From Pseudomonas typographi (GTDB lineage Bacteria; Pseudomonadota; Gammaproteobacteria; Pseudomonadales; Pseudomonadaceae): a stretch of DNA of 58,913 nt. Made by a program: the position numbers and the translations under genes. The stretch is taken from the NCBI RefSeq assembly GCF_014694385.1, contig NZ_JAAOCA010000037.1, positions 1-58,913 of the forward strand, read 5' to 3'. Under the pieces are notes generated by a model. That model did no database searches. It had not been told where the DNA came from and worked only from the letters and a program-made list of their open reading frames with translations. Positions within the stretch are counted from its first letter, which is position 1. Each line of letters opens with the position of its first letter. Below, one piece after another: positions 52,473 to 58,913 of the stretch.

Positions 52473-54284
52473 GTGAGAGAGAACCTTCGCAACATCGCCA
52501 TCATCGCCCACGTTGACCATGGTAAAACCACGTTGGTCGACAAACTCCTGAAGCTGTCCGGCACCCTGGACCGCAAGGAAGCCGAAGGCGAGCGCGTCAT
52601 GGACTCCAATGACCAAGAGCGTGAGCGCGGCATTACCATCCTGGCCAAGAACACGGCCATCAAGTGGAACGGCTACGACATCAACATCGTCGACACCCCC
52701 GGCCACGCCGACTTCGGTGGTGAAGTAGAGCGCGTGATGTCGATGGTCGACTCGGTGCTGCTGCTGGTCGACGCCCAAGACGGCCCGATGCCGCAAACCC
52801 GCTTCGTGACCCAGAAGGCCTTCAAGGCCGGCCTGCGCCCAATCGTAGTGGTGAACAAGGTCGACCGCCCAGGCGCGCGCCCCAGCTGGGTGGTCGACCA
52901 GATCTTCGACCTGTTCGATAACCTCGGCGCCACCGACGAGCAATTGGACTTCCCGATCGTTTACGCCAGCGCCCTGAACGGCATCGCCGGTGACGACCCG
53001 GACAGCATGGCCGACAACATGGACCCGCTGTTCGAGGCCATCATCAAGCACGTGCCCGCGCCGACCGTCGATGCCAATGGCCCGTTCCAGATGCAGATTT
53101 CCCAACTGGACTACAACAGCTTCCTCGGCGTGATCGGCATCGGCCGCATCAGCCGCGGCAAGATCAAGCAAAACACCCCGGTGGTTGCTATCGGTGACGA
53201 TGGCAAGAAGCGCAATGGCCGCGTGTTGAAGATCATGGGCCATCACGGCCTGCAGCGCGTTGAGGTGCCGGAAGCCGAAGCTGGCGACATCATCTGTGTC
53301 AGCGGCATGGACGAGTTGTTCATCTCCGATACCCTGTGTGACCCGCAGAGCGTCGAAGCCCTGCCGCCGCTGACCGTCGACCAGCCCACCGTGAGCATGA
53401 CCTTCCAGGTCAACGACTCGCCGTTCGCCGGTAAAGAAGGCAAGTTCGTGACCAGCCGCAACATCAAGGAACGCCTGGACAAAGAGCTGCTGCACAACGT
53501 GGCGCTGCGCGTTGAACAAGGCGATTCGCCAGAGAAATTCAAGGTGTCTGGCCGTGGTGAGCTGCACCTGTCGGTGCTGATCGAGAACATGCGCCGCGAA
53601 GGCTTCGAGCTGGCCGTGGGCCGCCCGGAAGTGGTGCTTATCGAGAAGGACGGCGAGAAACAGGAACCCTACGAGAACGTCACCATCGACATCGAGGAGC
53701 AGCACCAGGGCCCGGTGATGGAGCAAATGGGCCTGCGCAAGGGTGAAATGACCAACATGATCCCTGACGGCAAGGGCCGCCTGCGCCTGGAGTACGTGAT
53801 CCCGGCCCGTGGCCTGATCGGTTTCCGTAACGCCTTCCTGACCATGACCTCCGGCACCGGTATCCTCACCAGTACGTTCGATAAATACGGCCCGATCAAG
53901 GGCGGTAACGTTGGCCTGCGCCAGAACGGCGTGCTGGTGTCGATGGCCGGCGGCACCGCGCTTACCTACTCGCTGGAAACCTTGCAAGACCGCGGCAAGC
54001 TGTTCCTGTCGCCGGGCGATGAGGTGTACGAGGGTATGCTGGCCGGTATCCACACCCGCGACAACGACCTGGTGATCAACCCCACCAAGGGCAAGAAGCT
54101 CGACAACATGCGCGCTTCGGGCAAGGACGAAACCATCCAACTGACCCCCGCGGTGAAATTCACCCTGGAACAGGCGTTGGAGTTCATCGACGACGATGAG
54201 TTGGTTGAAGTAACGCCCAAGTCGATCCGACTGCGCAAGAAGCTGCTGAACGAGAACGAGCGCAAGCGCGCTTCGAAAGGGTAA
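52473..54284 (+). CDS. typA: Translational GTPase TypA/BipA
   Basis: A 603-residue ribosome-associated GTPase. GTG 52473 is the likely start: the next residues, RENLRNIAIIAHVDHGKTTL, match the family N-terminus. G motifs are AHVDHGKTT, DTPGHADFGGE and NKVDRPGARPS. Later come EF-G-like domains and the BipA-specific C-terminus with GGTALTYSLETLQDRGKLFL and SIRLRKKLLNENERKR. It assists 50S assembly under stress. Confidence 0.96.
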   Translation: MRENLRNIAIIAHVDHGKTTLVDKLLKLSGTLDRKEAEGERVMDSNDQERERGITILAKNTAIKWNGYDINIVDTPGHADFGGEVERVMSMVDSVLLLVDAQDGPMPQTRFVTQKAFKAGLRPIVVVNKVDRPGARPSWVVDQIFDLFDNLGATDEQLDFPIVYASALNGIAGDDPDSMADNMDPLFEAIIKHVPAPTVDANGPFQMQISQLDYNSFLGVIGIGRISRGKIKQNTPVVAIGDDGKKRNGRVLKIMGHHGLQRVEVPEAEAGDIICVSGMDELFISDTLCDPQSVEALPPLTVDQPTVSMTFQVNDSPFAGKEGKFVTSRNIKERLDKELLHNVALRVEQGDSPEKFKVSGRGELHLSVLIENMRREGFELAVGRPEVVLIEKDGEKQEPYENVTIDIEEQHQGPVMEQMGLRKGEMTNMIPDGKGRLRLEYVIPARGLIGFRNAFLTMTSGTGILTSTFDKYGPIKGGNVGLRQNGVLVSMAGGTALTYSLETLQDRGKLFLSPGDEVYEGMLAGIHTRDNDLVINPTKGKKLDNMRASGKDETIQLTPAVKFTLEQALEFIDDDELVEVTPKSIRLRKKLLNENERKRASKG

Positions 54285-54291
54285 GGCAAAC

Positions 54292-54317
54292 CCTCCCAGC
54301 CCCTATCGGCTGGGAGG
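54292..54317 (+). terminator. Hairpin after typA
   Basis: CCTCCCAGCC/GGCTGGGAGG, a perfect 10-bp stem with a six-base loop, lies eight bases after the typA stop. There is no long T-run, so efficiency is uncertain. It may serve both converging genes. Confidence 0.7.
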
Positions 54318-54338
54318 TTGACCCTGCATATACCCCGG

Positions 54339-54743
54339 TTATCGCCCAGCAGGCTTTGGCTTGTAGGCGCAGTACCCCGGCCGTGGCCCTATCTTCGGAT
54401 GGTTGCGGCAGGTGTCCGGGCGCCGATCGTAGATCGTGCAAAGCCGGCTTTTGCGGTCCAGGTACAAACAATCGTCGTTGCTCATCCTCGCCAGGGTGAA
54501 TACCCCGCTCTTCTGGTTGAACCGCTCGACGATCCCTTCCTTTTGCAGGCGCTTGGCCACGTTCTTGGCCGGCTCGCCCTTTTCGAACTCATCCACCACG
54601 CCAATGCGGATCAAGTCTTTGATACGCACCTCCACGGGCAATGTGCAGCAGCTCGCCATGCAGTTACCGCATAGGTGGCTGGCATACTTTTGCCAGGTTT
54701 CCAGGCGGTCGAGTTCAGCGGCGGCGATCAGGGTCGGTTTCAT
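54339..54743 (-). CDS. YkgJ-family cysteine cluster protein
   Basis: A 134-residue protein with the family cluster CGNCMASCCTLPVEV and further cysteines (DDCLYLDRKSRLCTIYDRRP, TCRNHP). The pattern suggests binding of zinc or an Fe-S cluster. Role is unknown. Its 3' end converges with typA. Confidence 0.9.
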   Translation of the reverse strand: MKPTLIAAAELDRLETWQKYASHLCGNCMASCCTLPVEVRIKDLIRIGVVDEFEKGEPAKNVAKRLQKEGIVERFNQKSGVFTLARMSNDDCLYLDRKSRLCTIYDRRPDTCRNHPKIGPRPGYCAYKPKPAGR

Positions 54744-54924
54744 AATGGTTCACGCAAGGTTCAACGAAGGCGCGCGATGATATACAGGGCGCACGGTGAA
54801 TAAATAACCACTCGCCAGTTTTTTCAGTTTTTCTGTGCTAAACCACACGAACCCGACAGGCCACCTCCGGTCAGACGGTCTAGTCTGAATGCATCCCGCT
54901 TACCTAAGTTACCGAGGACACCTC

Positions 54925-57366
54925 ATGTCTCAGGAACCGCTTGCCCGTAACGTTGAAGTCGATGTGAACGAATTTCGTGATGCCGTACTCGCCAAACTCA
55001 CCTACGCGGTAGGCAAGGACCCCGAACACGCCTTCGACCATGACTGGTTCGAAGCCATTGCACTGGCTGCCCGGGACCACATGGTCGACCACTGGATGGA
55101 CCATACGCGGCAAATCTACCGCAGCCAGCAAAAGCGGGTGTATTACCTCTCGCTGGAATTTCTCATCGGCCGCTTGCTGGTCGACAGCCTCAGCAACATG
55201 GGCATTCTCGAAGTGGCGCGGGAGGCGCTCGATAGCCTGGGTGTGGACCTGGACAAGATCAAGCTGCTCGAGCCGGACGCGGCACTCGGCAATGGCGGCC
55301 TCGGCCGCCTGGCCGCCTGCTTCATGGAAAGCATGGCGACCCTCGGCGTGGCCGCGCACGGTTATGGTATTCGCTATGAGCACGGCCTGTTTCGCCAGGC
55401 GTTGGTAGATGGCTGGCAACAGGAACAAACCGAAACCTGGCTGGATTTCGGCAACCCCTGGGAGTTCGAGCGCCCCGAGGTGATTTACCCGATCAGCTTC
55501 GGCGGCCATGTGGAAGCCCAGGACGGCGGCCGCCAGGTGTGGCACCCCGGCGAAACGGTGCGCGCGGTGGCCTACGACACCCCCGTGGTGGGTTGGCGTG
55601 GCAAGAGTGTGAATACCCTGCGGCTGTGGCGTGCGCGGGCCATGGAAGACTTGCACCTGGAACGCTTCAACGCCGGCGACCACCTTGGCGCGGTGGCTGA
55701 TGTGGCCCGCGCCGAGAGCATTTCGCGGGTGCTGTACCCGGCCGACAGCACCGAAGCCGGCCAGGAGCTGCGCCTACGCCAGGAATACTTCTTTGTGTCT
55801 GCCTCGCTGCAAGACTTGCTGCGCCGGCACATCAACATGCATGGCAGCGTCGCAAGCCTGGGCGAGCATGCCGCGATCCAAATGAACGACACCCACCCCT
55901 CCATCGCGGTGCCCGAGCTGATGCGCTTGCTGGTGGACATCCACGAGTTGCCCTGGGATCAAGCCTGGAAAGTGACCGTCGACACCCTCAGCTACACCAA
56001 CCACACGCTGCTGCCCGAGGCGCTGGAAACCTGGCCGGTAGGGCTGATGGAGCGCATGTTGCCGCGGCACATGCAGATTATCTACCTGATCAACGCCGAA
56101 CATATCGACCGCCTGCGCGCCAACGAACCGCCAGACCTCGACTTGCTGCGCTCGGTGTCGCTGATCGACGAAACCAATGGCCGCCGGGTGCGCATGGGTA
56201 ACTTGGCGTTTCTCGGCTCGCACAGCATCAACGGTGTATCGGCGCTACACACCGAGCTGATGCGCAGCACCGTGTTCGCTGACCTGAACAAGCTCTACCC
56301 GGAGCGGATCAACAACAAGACCAACGGCATTACCTTCCGCCGCTGGTTGTACCAGTCCAACCCAAAGCTCACCTCGATGCTGGTAGACAAACTGGGCGAG
56401 GGCCTGCTCGACCAACCCGAAACCCAACTCAAAGGCTTGGACGCCTTCGCTGACGATTCGGTTTTTCAGCGTCGCTTCGCCGACCAGCGCTTGCATAACA
56501 AGGAAGCGCTGGCGCGCATTATCCAAGATCGGCTAGGGGTGACCGTCGACCCCAAGGCGCTGTTCGACGTGCAGGTCAAGCGCATTCACGAGTACAAACG
56601 CCAGTTGCTTAACTTGCTGCACACCGTGGCGTTGTACCAGGCCATCCGCGCCACGCCGGAAAAACCCTGGGCACCGCGGGTGAAGATTTTCGCCGGTAAG
56701 GCCGCCGCCAGTTATTACCAGGCCAAGTTGATCATCAAGCTGGCCAACGACATCGCCCGCACGGTGAATAACGACCCCACCGTGCGCGGCCTGCTCAAGG
56801 TGGTGTTCCTGCCCAATTACAACGTAAGCCTGGCCGAAAGCATCATCCCGGCGGCGGATTTGTCCGAGCAAATCTCCACGGCCGGCTACGAGGCATCCGG
56901 CACCAGTAACATGAAGTTTGGCCTGAACGGCGCGCTCACCATCGGCACCCTCGATGGCGCGAATGTGGAGATGTGCGAGCACGTGGGCGCCGAGCACATG
57001 TTCATCTTCGGCCTGAAAGCCGATGAAGTCGAAGCGCGCAAGCACAACGGAGACTTCAGCGCCCATGCCGAGGCGGCGGCTTCGCATCGGCTCAACGACG
57101 TGCTGCAGGCCATTCGCGGCGGCACCTTCTCGCCCGACGACCCGTCGCGCTACGCCGGCTTGGTCGACGGTTTGCTCAATTACGATCGCTTTTTGGTGTG
57201 CGCGGATTTCGAATCCTATTGGGCGGCGCAACTGCGGGTCGATGAACTGTGGCGCCAGCCCAAGCTGTGGTGGCGCTCGGCGATCTATAACACCGCGCGC
57301 ATGGGCTGGTTCTCGTCCGACCGCACCATAGGGGAGTATGCCAAGGAGATCTGGAAGGCGCTATGA
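54925..57366 (+). CDS. glgP: Glycogen/maltodextrin phosphorylase
   Basis: An 813-residue PLP enzyme that releases glucose-1-phosphate from alpha-glucans. Motifs include YLSLEFLIGRLLVDSLSNMG, NGGLGRLAACFMESMATLG, the active-site ASGTSNMKFGLNGALTIGT and the PLP-binding Lys segment DVQVKRIHEYKRQLLNL. The start MSQEPLARNVEV follows CCGAGGACACCTC. The glycogen synthesis genes are not in this window. Confidence 0.96.
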   Translation: MSQEPLARNVEVDVNEFRDAVLAKLTYAVGKDPEHAFDHDWFEAIALAARDHMVDHWMDHTRQIYRSQQKRVYYLSLEFLIGRLLVDSLSNMGILEVAREALDSLGVDLDKIKLLEPDAALGNGGLGRLAACFMESMATLGVAAHGYGIRYEHGLFRQALVDGWQQEQTETWLDFGNPWEFERPEVIYPISFGGHVEAQDGGRQVWHPGETVRAVAYDTPVVGWRGKSVNTLRLWRARAMEDLHLERFNAGDHLGAVADVARAESISRVLYPADSTEAGQELRLRQEYFFVSASLQDLLRRHINMHGSVASLGEHAAIQMNDTHPSIAVPELMRLLVDIHELPWDQAWKVTVDTLSYTNHTLLPEALETWPVGLMERMLPRHMQIIYLINAEHIDRLRANEPPDLDLLRSVSLIDETNGRRVRMGNLAFLGSHSINGVSALHTELMRSTVFADLNKLYPERINNKTNGITFRRWLYQSNPKLTSMLVDKLGEGLLDQPETQLKGLDAFADDSVFQRRFADQRLHNKEALARIIQDRLGVTVDPKALFDVQVKRIHEYKRQLLNLLHTVALYQAIRATPEKPWAPRVKIFAGKAAASYYQAKLIIKLANDIARTVNNDPTVRGLLKVVFLPNYNVSLAESIIPAADLSEQISTAGYEASGTSNMKFGLNGALTIGTLDGANVEMCEHVGAEHMFIFGLKADEVEARKHNGDFSAHAEAAASHRLNDVLQAIRGGTFSPDDPSRYAGLVDGLLNYDRFLVCADFESYWAAQLRVDELWRQPKLWWRSAIYNTARMGWFSSDRTIGEYAKEIWKAL

Positions 57367-57531
57367 GCGCCAGCGGCTTACCGTGCCCGTTGCCATGAAG
57401 CGGGGCGGGCCCGCGAACTGAAGCCTTGTTAAGCGGTCTGAGCAAACGGGTTGCCCCTGGCGTACTCGTCACCCCCGGGCCCGCGCTGTACACTGCGCGG
57501 GTTTTCTTCCCGTCGAAACCGGAGCTTTTCC

Positions 57532-58539
57532 ATGTCCCGCGTTACCCTCAGCCGCTACTTGATCGAGCAGACCCGCAGCAACAACACCCCTGCCGATCTG
57601 CGCTTCCTGATCGAAGTGGTCGCGCGTGCCTGTAAGGAAATCAGCCATGCCGTGTCCAAGGGTGCCCTCGGCGGGGTGCTGGGCAGCATGGGCACCGAGA
57701 ACGTGCAGGGCGAAGTGCAGAAGAAACTCGACGTGTTGTCGAACGAAATCCTGCTGGAGGCCAATGAGTGGGGCGGCCACCTCGCCGGCATGGCCTCCGA
57801 AGAAATGGACAACGCCTACCAGATCCCCGGCAAGTACCCCAAAGGTGCGTACCTGCTGGTGTTCGACCCGCTCGATGGCTCGTCGAACATCGACGTGAAC
57901 GTTTCGGTCGGTACCATTTTTTCGGTGTTGCGCTGCCCCGACGAATACCTGTCGCAGAACGACAGCCTCAATGAAAAGGCCTTTTTGCAGCCTGGCGTGA
58001 AACAGGTCGCGGCAGGTTACGCGGTATACGGCCCGCAAACCATGTTGGTGCTCACCCTCGGTGACGGCGTCAAGGGCTTTACCCTCGACCGCGAGATGGG
58101 CAGCTTCGTGCTCAGCCACGAAAACATCCGCGTGCCGGAGGCCACCCAGGAGTTCGCCATCAATATGTCGAACCAGCGGCATTGGGAGCCACCGGTCAAG
58201 CGCTACGTCGATGAACTGCTCGCCGGCCAGGAAGGCCCGTTGGGCAAGGATTACAACATGCGTTGGATTGCCTCGATGGTGGCCGACGTTCACCGCATCC
58301 TCACCCGCGGCGGGCTGTTCATGTACCCACGCGATGCCCGCGACCCAGCCAAGCCCGGCAAGTTGCGCTTGATGTACGAAGCCAACCCGATGTCGTTCAT
58401 CATCGAGCAGGCTGGCGGCGCGGCCACCGATGGCCACCAGCGCATCCTCGATATCCAGCCCGAAGGCCTGCACCAGCGCGTCGCGGTGTTCCTGGGGTCG
58501 AAGGAAGAAGTCGAACGGGTGACCGCGTACCACCAATAA
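57532..58539 (+). CDS. fbp: Fructose-1,6-bisphosphatase class I
   Basis: A 335-residue gluconeogenic enzyme. Metal site and substrate motifs are FDPLDGSSNIDVNVSVGTIF and KPGKLRLMYEANPMSFIIEQ, followed by GGAATDGHQRILDIQP. ATG 57532 has GGAG nine bases upstream. Bases 58304-58430 inside it are repeated exactly at 58787-58913, the end of the window. Confidence 0.98.
   Translation: MSRVTLSRYLIEQTRSNNTPADLRFLIEVVARACKEISHAVSKGALGGVLGSMGTENVQGEVQKKLDVLSNEILLEANEWGGHLAGMASEEMDNAYQIPGKYPKGAYLLVFDPLDGSSNIDVNVSVGTIFSVLRCPDEYLSQNDSLNEKAFLQPGVKQVAAGYAVYGPQTMLVLTLGDGVKGFTLDREMGSFVLSHENIRVPEATQEFAINMSNQRHWEPPVKRYVDELLAGQEGPLGKDYNMRWIASMVADVHRILTRGGLFMYPRDARDPAKPGKLRLMYEANPMSFIIEQAGGAATDGHQRILDIQPEGLHQRVAVFLGSKEEVERVTAYHQ
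58304..58430. repeat. 127-bp direct repeat, copy A (inside fbp)
   Basis: This stretch of fbp is identical to the last 127 bases of the window. It belongs naturally to fbp, as the reading frame is unbroken. Confidence 0.95.
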
Positions 58540-58616
58540 TCGACTCACCCCCAAGGCCTGCCCCGGCGCATACCGTTAGCGCCGAAGCACGGCCTTGGCT
58601 GCGCCGGTAAAGCCGC

Positions 58617-58786
58617 TTATATCCTGAAGCTGCCCACCAGTTGCTTGAGCCGGCTGGCCTGTTGCTCCAGGTCGCCGCACGCCCGTAACGTCTCTTGCAG
58701 GTTTTGCACACCCTCTTGGTTGAGGGTGTTGATCTCGGTGATGTCTTGGTTAAGGGTATCGATCACCGCCGTTTGCTCTTCGGTGG
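58617..58786 (-). CDS. Methyl-accepting chemotaxis protein, C-terminal fragment
   Basis: About 56 codons of the C-terminus of a chemoreceptor: ATEEQTAVIDTLNQDITEIN, LNQEGVQNLQETLRACGDLE and the end KQLVGSFRI, typical of the last helix of the signalling domain. Upstream, at 58787, the sequence switches to a copy of fbp, which breaks the gene. The rest of the receptor is not in the window. Confidence 0.8.
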
Positions 58787-58913
58787 CCCGCGGCGGGCTG
58801 TTCATGTACCCACGCGATGCCCGCGACCCAGCCAAGCCCGGCAAGTTGCGCTTGATGTACGAAGCCAACCCGATGTCGTTCATCATCGAGCAGGCTGGCG
58901 GCGCGGCCACCGA
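58787..58913. repeat. 127-bp direct repeat, copy B (window end)
   Basis: Identical to 58304-58430 over exactly 127 bases and ending precisely at the window end. It interrupts the chemoreceptor reading frame. Length and place match an assembly-graph overlap (k = 127 is a usual largest k-mer) more than a natural duplication. Confidence 0.9.

Noticed and set aside
52413..54140. 575-codon minus-strand frame opposite typA
   Set aside because: Mirror of the typA codon pattern; composition is His/Val/Gln-rich as expected of an antisense frame.

Overview
The window reads as a contig from a Pseudomonas-type gammaproteobacterium. The main evidence is a set of core genes that usually travel together in that genus: yggX-mutY-asmA, hisBHAF, a yibQ-like/ctpA/envC/gpmI block, rhodanese-grxC-secB-trmL, ntrBC, glnA, thiI and typA. 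High-GC codon use and a sigma54/NtrC-type glnA promoter fit this assignment. Species cannot be decided from the sequence alone.

Region 1 (1-10.7 kb) is accessory DNA. An XRE-type regulator with a cluster of palindromic operators is followed by a short sequence resembling the 3' end of tRNA-Thr (708-730). After it come a decayed alpha/beta hydrolase, a divergent hydrolase/Lrp-AsnC pair sharing a palindromic operator, and an iron cell-surface-signalling cassette (FecI-like sigma, FecR-like regulator, TonB receptor with signalling domain). A recombinase with a small partner gene, a noncoding stretch with DnaA-box-like sites and perfect hairpins, and a P4-type integrase beside tRNA-Thr(TGT) complete it. 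I read 708-10653 as a probable tRNA-Thr-integrated island of about 10 kb.

Region 2 (10.9-17.5 kb) is a CS1/CFA-I-like (alpha-type) chaperone-usher fimbrial operon with two chaperones, major pilin, usher, tip adhesin and an orphan NarL/FixJ-family response regulator.

Region 3 (17.6-32.1 kb) is mostly housekeeping: a frameshifted methyltransferase, an amino-acid ABC binding protein, a GabP-like permease, small envelope proteins, tRNA-Phe, yggX-mutY-asmA, an OxlT-like MFS transporter and hisBHAF.

Region 4 (32.1-36.3 kb) lies between hisF and the yibQ-like gene. It holds an intact two-gene unit, one gene of unknown function overlapping a large trypsin-like protease, preceded by a decayed second copy of the protease that has lost its catalytic His and Ser. 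This is the least familiar coding locus in the window.

Region 5 (36.4-58.9 kb) is core: cell-wall and division genes, gpmI, rhodanese-grxC-secB, trmL, nitrogen regulation (ntrB-ntrC, glnA with sigma54 promoter and two NtrC sites), a gamma-class chorismate mutase, thiI, typA, glgP and fbp. A 350-bp array of five 33-bp repeats with hairpin-bearing spacers lies beside ntrC. The last 127 bases exactly duplicate an internal part of fbp and interrupt a chemoreceptor gene, which looks like an assembly-graph end rather than biology.
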